Of a stretch of DNA of 64,000 bases, positions 24,491 to 39,400 are shown one piece after another; the first letter of the stretch is position 1, and the number at the start of each line of letters is the position of its first letter. The position numbers and the translations under genes are program-made. The stretch comes from Anisakis pegreffii (Eukaryota; Nematoda; Chromadorea; Rhabditida; Anisakidae), in assembly GCA_035041965.1 (NCBI GenBank), contig JAPYMA010000736.1, forward strand, positions 243,476 through 307,475, in the 5' to 3' direction. The notes under the pieces are model-generated. The model did no database searches. It was not told the origin of the DNA and saw nothing but the letters and a program-made list of their open reading frames with translations.

Positions 24491-27400
24491 CTGAAATTGT
24501 TTCCAAATGTATCCTTCCAAAAATTTTAGAGCATTTTCTTTCCTGACCTCATATGCTTCTGGATTGTTTAAGTGAAGTTCTAAAGTTTAGAATGAGAAGT
24601 CTCCGGGACTCGAACTAGAAATTTGCATCATAAAATCAGATTAGCAGTGCGTGAAACGTTATCATTAATGATCTGCAAGCAAGTCCATAAAATGAACCTG
24701 AAATAAAGGTACCATAAACTGAAATCAACAGTATACTGAAAAAATTTAAACTCACGATTTGCATTTGTCGGTAATGCGCCCATACAAATTTCCTCAACAA
24801 TATCTATTTCACAGACGTGCGCTGAAGGGAAAATGCCCTGTTGACAAGTCCGTAAGTTTGTTCCTGAATCAGTTTTATTGCGATGACATCAGAAATCAGT
24901 TCATTTGGAAATAAGAATATGATGGTTGGTTTCTAGAGAACGGCTGCCTTTGGGCTGCCTCTGAGCTTTCCGATGGCCAAATAACTCCGCAAAATCCCAG
25001 AGATCCAGAGATCCACAGATCCCAGAGATTAAGCCTAAGCCTAAGCCTAAGCTTAAGCCAGCAAAAGTTCACGCACCATAGCACCAGTGATCCTCGCATT
25101 CCCTCTCCACGTGGACAGCATCGCCAATCTCAAGCAATACTTCGTCGTCGTGTCGAGGTATGAATGCCGAATGAACACGATGCGTTGGATTCAGATGCTC
25201 TGAGCCGGTACAACACGATGAAACGCCTGATGAGTCATCTTGATTATACATAGTTGCCGCTGAAATACGATAGTGCTGAGTGAGGATTTGAGGATGCTGT
25301 CGAAACTAAGCCCTTTATTGAATATCTCTTGAATTGAGATAATCTTGTGTGTTTATCTCTTTGAGATCAAACTTTCATCAAAGATTTTGGCCTGACGCGT
25401 TCTGCGTCGAATTCACGCCCTCTGAACAGATCAATCGGATCCTCAAAGCCCAGCATCTAAACACCACTACACTATCGGCCCATTGCACGATGTTTCTTAG
25501 TTGATTCAAGTACTATCTCTTTTAGTACCATCATCATTGTATGCTCTAGCTTTTCACGCTAGTCGCGACAGACGCTGATAAAATCTTACTTTCGGTACTG
25601 TAGCCGAAAGTTTTCCGGTTGAACAGTCAATGAATATGTCCCCCAAAAAAAGCTCCTGAACTCATCAAATGTGATTTCTCTCATGCTGAAGGGCATATTC
25701 ACAACGCAGAAAGCATGATTGAAAAATACGAAGCCTAGCAAAACGCTCAGCAAAAGTACTGCCTCAAAATCGCTCAAGCGTTCAACGAAAATCCCTTCTA
25801 TTGAATGCGTTCCATTCAGCTGGTCATTCGAGAAGAAATTCTATTCAACTCATCATGTCAAGCATTATAAACCCTGATCATTACGGAGGAAACCTATTCC
25901 GACTTTGCAGAGAAGTCGTCGAGATAGAATACCTTTCCTAGTGCTGCTCATTTGGTTGCCATTTAGGCCGTCTTCTTCATAGTAGCTATCATCGAACAAC
26001 AGCGTTGAACGTCCGAGTACTGATTCTGTACCAAAACATATCCTAGAATTTTTATTTATTGTTTTCGCATAGCCTGATAAAGCAACGAAGACTTAGCATT
26101 ATTCAAAGAGATATTTAGGAGGCGATAGTGACGGATAAATAGTTGACAGTGCAATACGTTTGTGAATGTTCTGGTGCGATTCAGTTCAAGTGCCAGTTGA
26201 TTCTGTGCGATTCTTATCGTGATATTACAGGCAATTTCTTCGATTTTCGATCAGTCCAATCGTTTGTGAGTGTTTGATCTCGAGCAAATCAGCAAAAGGC
26301 TATTTGAGACTAAAACGTTGACACCACGAATCTTCTCGACACGGAATCGAAGGTTCTCTAATGAATTTATGAAAGTTCAAGAGGAACACTAAAAGCGGCC
26401 ATTGTAAACCTGTGATCCTCTTTAGAAGAATGTTGAGCTGCTGTTGAGCAAGCACCACCCGCGCTTGCTAGACCCGATGCGGACGGATAGATTTGCGCCG
26501 ACATCGGAAGATGGCCCAAGCCTGAGAGTATGGCCGCTGAGGTGGATTTGACGGGTAGAGGCGGTAATCGACGATGGCCTGATGAGAGTGGAGCTGGACT
26601 CGGCAGCACTGAAACGAGATGGTGCTTTTATGATTGAAGTTCAACAACTGGACAGGATATCATATCTTATCCATACACGCACACAACTGATAGCGGTGAT
26701 AGCATTATCATTTTTCTGTGAATAAATTTATATGAGTCAGCTAAAAATTTGAAGAAAAATCACAAGAATCATGAGAACCTAAAACAAATCATAGGAAATC
26801 AGCTGGAGATTGCTGCCAATTCAAACCACACTATCAGGTGTCCATGATAAGATCCACTAGTCAGCAATTGTATTATCAACGCTTCAATTAAAACAGTCTC
26901 AGGCAATCAGACAAAACAATAACTCCAAACGAACAGGCTAAAATCTTTAAAAGTTGTCAAACTCGCTAAAAGCGCTGATCGTAAGATGATGAGTTAAATT
27001 TTCAAATTCTGTACTTTCTAAGCCTAGTATCGATAGCTTCCGCTTATCCTCAGATATCCTTAAAGCTCTAGAGCAAGATAACAGACTCCGGTTCATTTCG
27101 GTTGGTTTGCCTGAACAGAATAGAGAAAAGTGCAGTCTGCAGAAATAATATGTCCATACCGTGAAACTATCAACTGAGATGAAGAGTTTAACGCGAAAGT
27201 TTATTTGACCGAACGAAACGTTCCATATGCAACTGCTTCCGATTAATCAGCTGGCTTGAAACGACATGCATAGAATGAAGAAGCATGAATGAATTTTATA
27301 TATTGGAGAATAGAATTAAAGGCAACTTTGGGCACAAAAAAAATCGCCTATAAGCAATGCGCTAGTCATATTAGTATCGGGAATTCTAGTGTAAAGCCAG

Positions 27401-30400
27401 CTGAAGCGCATAATAAATGAATCTCTATCCATCTACGATTGAGAACACCTAAAAGCTCTACAACGACAAAGATAACCAGACATACTGGAGATATCTCATG
27501 AAATGATTTGGGCCAGAAGGCATGATAACAGTCGAGATCGAGATCACTGAACAGAGAATCGGCTAGCACGAAAGCATGATGAGGTCGGTGATAACTTTAA
27601 GACAAAGAATAGGCAGGCAGTGTTGCAGAGAATCTATGGGATCTCATGAGCTCAACAACGAAAGACATGGATTTAAGTGGAGAGCGAGAGCAAGCACGAG
27701 AATACTATCATGGAACCATAGAGGGCAAAAAGTTTCTGCGACGGCGATACATAACACAACTATCAGCTGCATACGACAGATCCATCCATGCATCCATCCA
27801 TCCATCCATCCGTCCGTCCGTCCAAACGACACTACTAGTAGTCAACGAGAGATATCAGCTAGTGTTGTTCCTATTGCACACGAAAAAGCTTTCAAGCAGC
27901 GGATTAGACAGATGATGAATTAACAGCAAGCAAGCAACAAAAACATTCGTTTGACGTTCGAAATGATGTTGGTTGGGGCAGCAGGAGAAGATGTCATGCT
28001 CTGAAAACTGACTGCGACGCGATGGCTGGCTGCATGAAACGTTCTGAGGAAGCGCCAGAGCATGCGGAGGACATGCATCCCTTAAAGGAGACGATGATGG
28101 CCTAGGGCAAGATATCGTGATGATAATGGTGGCAGTGATATAATGAGCCATTCACGAGGATATTAGACATCAGATGAAACGACAGACGGCACAACATTAG
28201 TGTGTTGCCAATGGGATTTTTACTTGCTTTTGAAGTGCCATTCGAATGCGAGGAGACGAACGACTAACTGTCATTCGCCGATAGGCCGCTGAAAACGCAC
28301 TATATAAGCTGCAGACATGTCCTGGGTATTAACAGATATAGGATATTACTGTTGTATAGCAAAGTTATTGGAAGCAATGAATCATAACTGGATAACTTTA
28401 TGTAGTAGAGAATAATGCGTGGCAAGTACAGAAACGAAGGGATTAAGTGAGATATTGTGAAAGTCATGACAAATCATGCGGATTAGAATTATTCATTGCG
28501 CTCACTTGAGTGAACTCAGAAAATTCTATGAATCACTATAAATCCAGAAATCGCACTGCAGACTGACTGAGAACCAGCTTGTCATGCTAAATAGCGATGA
28601 TTATGTGGATAAAGCAGTCTAAGCTTAAAGTAAGCTAAATCTCAGCTGAGATACGGAAAGCCAAACATTTTCCTGAGTGATTCCAACGCATTTCCAGCAA
28701 TAAAATTGGACAGATAATAGGAAATCATGGTCAAAAATGTATGAGAAAAGATGAGTGGATAATATCATGCGATAAATTCATGCTGAAAGCTTAGAGATGG
28801 ATGGCAACATGGAATAGAAACACAAGCAAGATCATCATGCATCTAGAAAGTTAGATAGAAAGCCAGCCATTCGACAGGAGAAAAAGCTTTGCTAAACGGC
28901 ATTTTCAGTCCTCGAGAGTGCCAGCAGCAGTAGCCAAGCTAGCCGCATCTGTCATTTAATGATAATGCAGTACTTGCTCTGCTGAAACTACACACACTCT
29001 CTCGTTCTCGTTAGAAGATTATTCAAAGCAGAACAAAAGAGATATTAAGTCCATTCCTTTTGAAATTGATTAAAATTTCGTCAAATAGATAAGAAATGAC
29101 CAACCATTATTATGAATGGTTCAGATTTTTAAAAAAACATAGGTTACTCTCTAAATTTTTTAGTCGCATTGCTCAAATTTTAATAACATTCATAAATTTA
29201 TAGTTAGATTCCATCGAAAAACCCGGCTTATGAAAGACTAAATATTTGATAAGAAGCCAGACCATCGAAGGGGGTTATGGAGAGCCCCAGAGTGGGCACC
29301 AATGGGGACATTGGTTAACGGCATAGTAGCAATAACAGGTAAAGAGCTTCAATAATTCATGATATTCACAGCTCAACATCCACGTATAAAAATCTTGATT
29401 TATATCTTGAACAAGCGTATGCATTAGAGTGCGGCTGGTTTGCTTGAATGCCGATAGCGATTATCAAGTCATACGTTCAAAATGCATTACCAGTCATTCG
29501 AATAATCTGCGCTTCCGTCGGGCTGAAAACCTTCGCACATTCCAAATCCCCATTAAATGTTTGATTTGAAATGAGTTTGCGTGCAAAAATTTTTCATCTC
29601 GGATCGATTTTCAGATTTAATTTCATGAAAAAGTAAGCAAGCAGACATAAAATTACAGACTGCCGCAAGCTCAGCAAGATTTTCGACGCTGCTACACCAT
29701 TTTTTGTGCAAAACAAACTTCCTACTGTCGGTATGATTTTATTTTAAGACGCAACATTTAACGATTGGATGCTCCGTGAACTTGGACCTTGATAATTGAA
29801 CTTTCAAAAAAAAAAATCCCAGAAACTTCACTGATATTCTGTGAAAGCTGATATCCTTGCTACAAATCTCGGATAACTGTTAGCCGATTTCGCTCAGGCA
29901 GTTATTTCTTGAAAATTTAAAACCTTTGAAACCAATCGTTCCTCTTAGAAATGCTTCTCTCGGTTGCTTGATCACCCGATAAGATATCTTCCACTCCATG
30001 CATAGTTTGTTCTAGTCATGGAGTGAACCTTATCATCAGATAGTATCCATCCCGCCGAATAGAAAGTTTTGATGAAAGCAGGCATTGAGAATTCGTACTA
30101 ATTGTAAGATTGAAGAACGAGCGAAACTTGAGATGAAATGCTTAAGAGTAGGCACTGAACACTTATAATTGGTTTCAATGAAAACTCAAAAATTCAAAAG
30201 CCACAGCATTCGCTCATCAGAAGAGGAAAAAGTTTTGTTCTCTACAAGGAAATGAATATCACAAGCAAATGAATAACAAGAGACACTATAAAATAGGCGT
30301 ATATTTTGACTGCGGATGCTTGTTTGCACTTAATCTCGTTAATATCCCCGATATTTCATGAATAAATCATGACTTAGGATGCATTTGCAATGAAACGATA

Positions 30401-33400
30401 GATATCAAACTGAGCCGTTCGGTTGCACTCATCAACAATTATACTTGCCTCAGACTCATTTAAGACATCCTGTTCAGGCTGACCAGGAATAAAAACCTGG
30501 TCGAAACTGAGGTGATCAGAGCGATACGGAGACCAGAAGAGAAGTAAACTCAGAATCGACGAATGAATTGCTTAGGAAGCCACAAGAATAAGCACTGCTT
30601 AGCGGATAACATAACAGATATCGCATTTAATGGGGTCGTTAATGATGATATTAAGGTGCTGAGGGGAACTGAAAAATATGGCAGCTCAGTGATTCCGTCG
30701 CTTAAATTTAGAGAATTTAACTGGCTGAGAACGGCTTTATACAAACAACATTAAAAATAAAGAATAACAATAACAATGTTCACGGGATCGATGAAAACAT
30801 TTCAGTGCTTCTTCAGTCTTGTTAGTTTGTTAGTTTCATAAGGATTCAAGAAAGGCTCTAGGATGCGCCGCTGATGGGATATATGAGATCTCTGGACTAT
30901 AGTGTGACTCTGGGCTCTGCGTCCCTTGCACGTTAGTCTCGGACCAGTGCTCTTTGCTATTCTCAGCTCGTTCTCGACATATCTAGTCATAACGGTGAAG
31001 TAGCACCTTTAATATCGGATACACAGGATGGATGAATGGTGAGTGGGAAGCAAAAGATATACAGATGATAGCCCATGAAGCTTCGAGACTTTGGTTTATA
31101 ATTCATTTTGATAATCACTCGTAATTCTTGTTAAGCTGATTTATTTTTGCTGGTAGCACACCAATATTAGTGGTGATATGTTTGAAGGCTATTCCCCCAT
31201 AATCAATGGATGGATGGATGGAATAGCATGGAGATATTGCGCATTTATATTGATTTTGAATTGTAACGATGCGGCGCTCGGTGGTGTCGGTGATGACACA
31301 CACACACATTCGTAAATGTAATGAATAGCCGAAAATTGTTTATGACATGGCTTAGACATCCCAAAACCCAGATCCCAGAGCAAAGCGTGTATCAGCAAGC
31401 TGACATGAAAATATAAAAGATTCAATTTCCATGCTCGTAAGAGAGTTATTAAAGGATATGATGACATCTGCTTGAACATTTTTTCGTTTAAATGTCATAG
31501 ATGGAGACATCGGTTTCTAGGAATGACTGAAATGACTTAGTTAGCTTCAATCTACTGAAAAAAAGCTGAAATCTCCAAAAATTTCCGATCATTATGATAG
31601 CGTATGCCTCAAATCCTTAATGTTCATAGGAAAATGTTTTTCTTCAGGATCACATTTAGTTTTGATCATAAAGCTAACAGGAATGAAGAAACTGCAGTTA
31701 GAGTGAATTAAACAAGTCAAAAGAAACACAGGTAATCAAAATTCACTTATAAATATGTAGTGGTCTTTGGATTAGATGCGAGTTTGGAGAGTCTTCTTCC
31801 GTCACTGTAAACATAAACCCTAAATCATTTCGGTTATGTTTTGTCATTTGAAGAAGATGGACGGAAACATCAGATTCACTAACATTTTCAATTGAAATAT
31901 CCCTGGTTTTCTGGGAAATGATATCTCAGAAAGCCGAAAAAAGAGAAATACTCTCTTTACCATCGTAAATATTGTTGCAAAACAACGTTAAATTTTCTAT
32001 CTTAAAGCATTGTATTGGATTACAGTGGCTCTAGTCCTACCACTTAAAGAGACTCATCCAGAGAAGCGTGGTGAAGCGTTCGCAAACTAGAATTTACACT
32101 CCAAAATCCTGGTCCATTTCTGGACCAAATAAATATTTGACCTGAATTACGACTCCAACAATGAATCAAGATCTGAATAATGAATTCTGACAGCTGTATA
32201 CGAAACCACATGAACAACTCAGCAGATATCGGACTGAACGCAGCATTGGCTCGTCTGACGATCGTATGAGCAGGCAGGAAATCTGTTCGAAAGCAGCGTT
32301 ATGCCATGGCCTAATAACTAATCCATTTACGCGAACGTATATCCATCCATCCATCCTACATGCATAAAAATTTTTTGGATGAATGCTAATGCACGCAGCT
32401 CTAGCGCTATACGAACTGATCTCTGCATATACACATATTCCTTGAATGAGCTTAATGGATATCTAATACGTGTTTCGATGAGCCGCGGCGAGTACTTTTA
32501 TAAATTCATCTTATCCATCATATACATTGCTTATTAGGTATCTTCAATGGCCTGTTGCTCGCCTAGCCAGCCGGATGGCTGTAATCAAGGCTAAAACAAT
32601 GCGAACGGAGTATTGCGGCCAGCAACGTTACAAACGTTTGATAGCCCCTGGCCTGGCCAAATCCAGGTAATCCAGGTAACGTGTGTCTTCAAAGCAACTT
32701 CGAAAGAAAGATTTGCGTGTGCTTTTTAAGTTGTTGACGTAAAAATCTCGATATTTCCATTGAGAAACCAATCTTTAAAACCACCACAGAGCAGATTCGA
32801 CCATTCTAATTGACCTGGTGTTCTGAGTGTTTATCTGGCTTTATCTGGCTCCGTTCAGACGAAGACTACTGCTCTGCCAGCCTTCAGCTAACTCAAAATT
32901 TTTCGATTTCAAACGGTGGAGTGTGTGACACAAATAAACATCCAAATCATTCAGGTGAGTCAGTAAGATTTGAAAACAAACTGCTAAAAGGTGGTGATAT
33001 CGGTGAGTCGTAATCATAGTAGGTGGCTCCACAACCAGTACTCACCGTACTGCTGTCCATTGCCGTTGAAACGTCTTCGCGTTACTTTTGACCTGAAATC
33101 AGCACCAATCAGTTCAAGAACAGACGTTCGATTCGGAACTTCCAAAGACTTCTATCGATTCCTGAACTCCAGATGATCTCCGAAGGAGCAATCACAACAC
33201 TCTCATCAGTTACTAGCGATAACCTTAACTTCTGCTTAAACAATCTCAACCGTAGCTGACCTCACAGAATAAATTCACTCCAGCGATTCGTAAACGATAG
33301 AGAAGCAGCATTCACAAATATTTACGACAAATCATGTTAAGATGAGCACCTACAAATACAGATGAAACTGAAAAAATGCCTAAATATAGAAGGACATCCA

Positions 33401-36400
33401 GGCTGAACCCAGTTGCTAACATAGCCTAGGATCAACAAAAAGTTAAAGCACCAACTACTAGATCGTGCATATCGAGAATGCAGCGAATTTTCCACTGGAA
33501 AGTCAGTCTCTCATTGAAAAGTCATTAGTAATATGTCCAAACTCATCAATATAGCCATCTATCCATCTATCCATCCATCATCCCCTCACATCGCCCTCTA
33601 GGCACAAACCAACAACAACAACTTAGCATCGAGCTTAACATGAAAGCAGCAGCGCATGTCGGTGATCCAAATTCAAATCCAAAAAGCAGCAAAACAACTG
33701 CGCTGCCGCCCTCCAAACTCATCGCACATCGAGTGTGCTTGTTTAACCAACCGATTTCGTGTGGAAACAACTGGGAATTCCAAAAATTCAATGCATAATA
33801 CATGAGTTTATCCAGAAACATAGAAATATCGCTAAAAAACCTGCTACTAACACTGAAAATTGTGCCCGTTTCGTGCATGAGAAGCAATCGAGAATCACCC
33901 ATTTGAAATCACTATCAATCGCGAAACAACTCAAAAATTCTGAATCTGATGAGAGGTTAGTGCCTAGCATGTTGTTGAGCACAGAAACTAGATGAAACAG
34001 GTAAAGCCATGTGCTACGCATGCTTTAGATAATTATAAGCTCATGTTGCTGGCCATATTGAAGCCGCTGTCATCCTCTGTTCACCATCCGGTTACCGTAA
34101 CAGCTCATCAAGGCCAACTAATGATCTCTTGAGAATATGAGTGATAGAACTGAATTGCATGCGCTCGATGAGTTTGCAAAAGTAATTTCTGGCTTCATTC
34201 TGCTTTTAAACTCTTCAAAAATATTCACTTATGAGAGTACCTTCCAGCTTCGCGCTTTTAAACTGGTAACTGAACTGATTACATCGCAAATTATCACAAA
34301 ATCAGTGTCATGCAGGTTATTTATGGTGTCTTGAAGCTCTAAGAGATCATCCGAAACACTGGGAACGTTCCTTAGTTTGCTTCATCAAGCTGTTCCACTC
34401 ACTTGCATTCAAGCCAGCCAGCTACACGGTCTCATTTCCTCCAGAATTGAGCTTAAGTTCCAAACTCTAACGAGTTGAAAATATCTCACTATCGGTAGCT
34501 TAACAGCTCAATGCCAGAACGTAACTTATCACGCAAGCAGTATGAAAACAGCATGAAAATTTAAGTTATAGGTAAGGAATTGCAAACTGCCCAAGAGCTA
34601 ACCTTCCATTTGAGGCAACTGATGAAACGGAGGATACACGAGCTGTGTTCTCGCCACCGATTCCAGAGGTGACCATACAGTTGTCTTGTTTACTTGGTGA
34701 TGAAGTGAATTTCATCGCTTGCTGTCGTGAAGGAGTTACTGGGATGCTATTTAACGAAACATTTGCATTGGTACGAGGCGCTAGCGGTCTTTGAGACTGT
34801 TGCGTGAAAACTGTGGCTCTTCCGAGCGGAATGCCTGAGCGATCTGCTCGTTCGCTGCAGCTGCCCATCGACACCGCGGTACCATAACTCATTCCAAAAC
34901 TTGTGCTGCCATAGCACGGATGCGTTAGTGCTGCAGTAGGTCGACATGCGGAAGCCGGTGTACCGGGAGAGGCGCCGCCACCGTCAGGATGCCGTCTTAA
35001 GACCGCTGCCAGCGGCATTCCAAAGAACGACTCTGCCGGAGGCTTTGGACAGCCTGGTGCATCTTGGCCGTTCCGTTCCACCAACGGCGGCTTCGATGCG
35101 CCGATCTCCACTGCTGTCGCCAAATCCACGGCCAGTGATTTCGGTCGTAGTTGCCGATCGAAACGCAGCTGTGCTTCCAGTGATCCGGCAGATTCTCGCA
35201 AATGACCTGGAATCGATGCCGACGGCGGTGCGGTCAACGGCTGCTGCGTAGGACTCTGGTCACCGTCACCGTCGACGTTTTGAAGATCGTTCGACGAAAG
35301 CCAATTGGTGAAATGGAACGGCATTATGACGGGTGCATCGGGCTGATAGTCGTCTTCGCTCGTCGATTTTTCTGGAGTTGATGAACTGTGTGTTCCATCT
35401 TCGCGTCCAGTTTGGCTAAAATCTTTCTTTTTACTTCAAAACGATTGCTCTCGCCAATACAATCCTACAATGGCATTCCGAATGTTAATGGAACGACATT
35501 CACACTAAATTTCGTCCACAACTTCTATTGAATGCCGGTCAAAACTTGAAAAAACTCCCAAAACTCGAACTCAACAAAGCGTTCTGCTCTGAATGAATCA
35601 AACCAAATTCCCTTTGACAGCAAATCGTTGGACTCAGAAGGTACTTTTGCAATCCCTACCACATCGTGAGATCATTTCAAAGACGACGTTATGCAAAGTA
35701 CCAAAAGAAGAGTGAATCAAAAAGACCGAAGTTAAGCGATTGATTCGAAAGTTGGATCGTTCACAAAGTAATCAAATCGCAGAAGGCAGCGGAAATCTAT
35801 TTATCATAAATGAAATCGGCTGAGGGACTCCAGCTCAGCTCTGAACACTCCAACCAATCGTTCAGAACCCATCATGTCCTTCTACTACACTTGTCGTTCG
35901 AATGGAGTAATGAAAGTTTGCCCGATTCTTCAAAAGGGATAATGATTTTTAGACGACGACAACGACGACCAAATACTTACGAACGCATCATATGGAAGAG
36001 GGGATCGGTGTGAAAAGGCTGATGAATCGATGAAGTGACGATAGATGGATGGATGGATGCATGGACGGATGAAACCTTCCTTCATGAAGCACCGCAAAAA
36101 ACTATTTGGAAATACGATGTGCACGAATTGGGTCTGTTTGGTAGTTAGTTGTTGAGTGAGAGAAACAGAAAAATGGAAAATGGAAGAAGCTGTTGCGAGA
36201 ACGAAATTTATTGGAAGAAAATTTAATTTAGCGATTTATATGTTGCTGGTTTGTTCGTTCGCCAATGTCCATCCATGCATCCATCCATCCATCCATCCAT
36301 CCATCCATCCATCCATCCATCCATCCATCCATCCATCCATCCATCCATCCATCCATCCATCCATCCATCCATCCATCCATCCATCCATCCATCCATCCAT

Positions 36401-39400
36401 CCATCCAACCATGCAAGCCCGTCTTGTTATCAAGCATTCTCATTTAAACTCTTTCAACTCTATACACATGAAAGTAAGTGTAAGTCAATGTTCAACACTG
36501 AAAACACTCTTGAGTACGCTCAAGAGAAATTCATTAATATTCAACACACACACAGCAGAACAACAACAGAAAATGTAAAAGACTTTAAAAAGTTAAAAAA
36601 CAGCACAAAGTTATGTGGCTTTTCGACTGCTTAGTGCGGCTTAGGCTGAATTTCAAATTGCTCTAATTGTTCTAATCGATCGGAGAAGATGCGTTGCGAT
36701 TGGGTTAGGTCGAGAATGTCAAAATGTTATGATGGTTGAAGTGCTTGCCGAGTGAATAACTTGAAACGTGAATGAATGACGATAACTACCCAAAACAGCA
36801 GCATTAACTCGATGATAGCGATGAAACGAAGGGTTTTTTATTGATAGAAATGATAGATTCGAATTAGTTCCATTTGATCCCTTCCTAATGATCAATGAAT
36901 CGTTTATCTGGTAGAAAACACGGGAAAAATTCTCTCTGATGTCAGTCTTGCGGCGTAAATTATTCAAACTTTCCAGTGAATACAATCATGCATGAGAACT
37001 AATTGATATTCCATTCCGCTCAGAATACCACGAAATCTCAAAAGCTATCCAAAGTTCGATATTTATCCAATAGGATATATATCTCCAATAGGATATCTAT
37101 GTGGGCTTTGAATATCAATCAGCTGAAAATGACCAACTTGTTGCGTGGATCGATATTATAACTGCAAAAGCAATTCAGCTGACGCGTCCCTCACTAAAGG
37201 ATTAAGTTTGACAATTGAGCTACACCTCGCAATCCAGTCGGAAAGCTAGCTTTTTGAGAAGAAGTCAGTCGATTCGATAGAAATTAACAAACGAATTTAA
37301 ATGAGCTTAATGCTGTGGCTGGTGATCGCGAAAAGATTTAAAGTGCAAACGATCGAATATAGAGAGTACCATTAAAGAAAATTAATTAACGACATGTTAG
37401 CTAAAAATGTATTGAGAGCTTCAAATAATATCTGGTGCTAACTTTCACAAACCTATCGCCCCATAGAACAATTCGCTTCAATGGCAAACATTCGAGATCA
37501 GACTAAAAATAATAAGACAGCAGTAGCACTGCCTTATCAAGTAAACCAGAACCAAATTAAACTGAACGCAATTAAGACAAAGACTTTCGAACAATCGAAA
37601 GTCTCAGAGACATGAAGAGTCTGATATGATAGGATATGATATCCCGAGAAGCAGAGCAGAAACCTTCCCAGTACCGTTACCTTGTCAATACACCCAGAAT
37701 TTTTTGATCTCGATATCGCTTCAAGATCACAAAATAAACAATCAAGTGGTAGAAATAGAAATTATCCACATGGTATCGCCTACTAACCTTTGATGATGGC
37801 TACTATGTTCATGTATCCCATGATTGCGGGATCGATCTTGCGCATCAAATCCACCGGATGAGCCATGTGCGAGTTTATCCGGCTGGTTCGGTGATTCGCG
37901 GCCATCACACGGACTCGACCTGTGAGCAGTGCAGGTCTTCTGCACCCAGAGTTTCTCCACCTCGTGAATATGTGCCATATATTGCTCGTAATCGTCTCTT
38001 AAAATCAAGCGCTTCGAGCCGGGCTCACACCACGACGCTGAGCCTCTGAGGGCGCCGAAGCCAGTGCCTCTACCGTAGTAGAAACTGCTTTGACGGCTTG
38101 GTGTACCTTGAAAACATACGAATATACCAATGAGTTGTTCCCACATAACATATTTGGTTTAAGCTGCTGATGGAACAGCGAACAGTAACTGCATGCACCT
38201 GGGCTATCCCAAACGAATGCTGGAGCGCGACTGCGCTATTGAATTGAGACTATGTTCAAAAAATGGCCATGTCTGCTCAGGATAACGAAATCGCTCGACA
38301 AAATATATATTTTTCTGAATGAAGAGATCCAGCTGGATCGACTGATGCAAAAAAATTCATATGTTAGTGGGCAAACTTGAGCTTACGGTAGCCTTGAAGG
38401 TGGCACCCAACATAGTATTAATAAAATGCCTATATCTCCTCAACATCGTTTCTGCTTCCCAGCTCCACAGAAGAGCTCCCAATTTAAACCTTAACAATAT
38501 TCCTTCCGAAAAAATTCAAAATCTCATCAAACACAAGTCTGTTAGATGCCGTTCCACTGGTAGATTTCCCTTTAAAAGCCGGCTTTCTCTTTAAAAGCTC
38601 ATTTCTTAAATGCTTTTATTCCAGAAGCTAATAAGCTCGGAAAATTTGCCTGCACGGCAAATGGTAGCCTGCATTTCAAGACACTTCAATAGATATTAAG
38701 ACAGCGTAGGCTTTCAGTAAAAAAAACCAGCAACATGACTGTTGTGATAGTGGAGACGGCAAAGAGACCATAAACTCGAAATGAATTGTGGCTGCTGCTG
38801 ATGATGATGATAAAATTGAGAAAATTAAACAATTTCAATACACTTAAATTGTTTTTCCCTTCCATTTCATCCTTTTCGTAATCCCTTTGCTTTTGCAAGC
38901 CACTCCAACTGATGGAATGGTTAAGCTCTATCGCAATGACTTGTCGTTTCTTGAGTGGTTTTCTTAAGAGCCTAATAAATCATTGCTTCTCCCATCCTCT
39001 AATGGACTCATTGACCTTTCATGTGCATCACATTAATGCTATCAGGCTCAAGTGAACCCAAAAAAGCACTGCTCTCCAAAATTATTTCCTAATCAATGCG
39101 AACGAGAGACATCAATTTTCTGCCGAGTCAAGCAACAACAATAAATCATAACGAGAATGAATTTGGACCAGTAAATTTTAAACTTCACACTGCCCTAGCT
39201 GAATTGTATTTAATAGAGTGATAAGCAATGATTACGGAAAATTTGTGAGAAGCTACTCTATTGTGTCAGTATTTGAGAGTGAATATCTGCAGACTTTGCA
39301 GTTATTTAGTCTAAAAACCTCTCAATGTTTCAATTGAGAAGTTGCCCAGAAAGTTTAAAATTAACGGCAATCGGTTGCCTCAAGTTCTTCGAGATGCTTA

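Noticed and set aside
27855..28151. 98-codon minus frame in a jip-1 intron
   Set aside because: No splice sites fit the phases of exons 13 and 14, and composition is intron-like.
36156..36634. Frames encoding HPSIHPSI or MDGWMDGW repeats
   Set aside because: Products of the CCAT microsatellite, open in several frames on both strands, so not coding.
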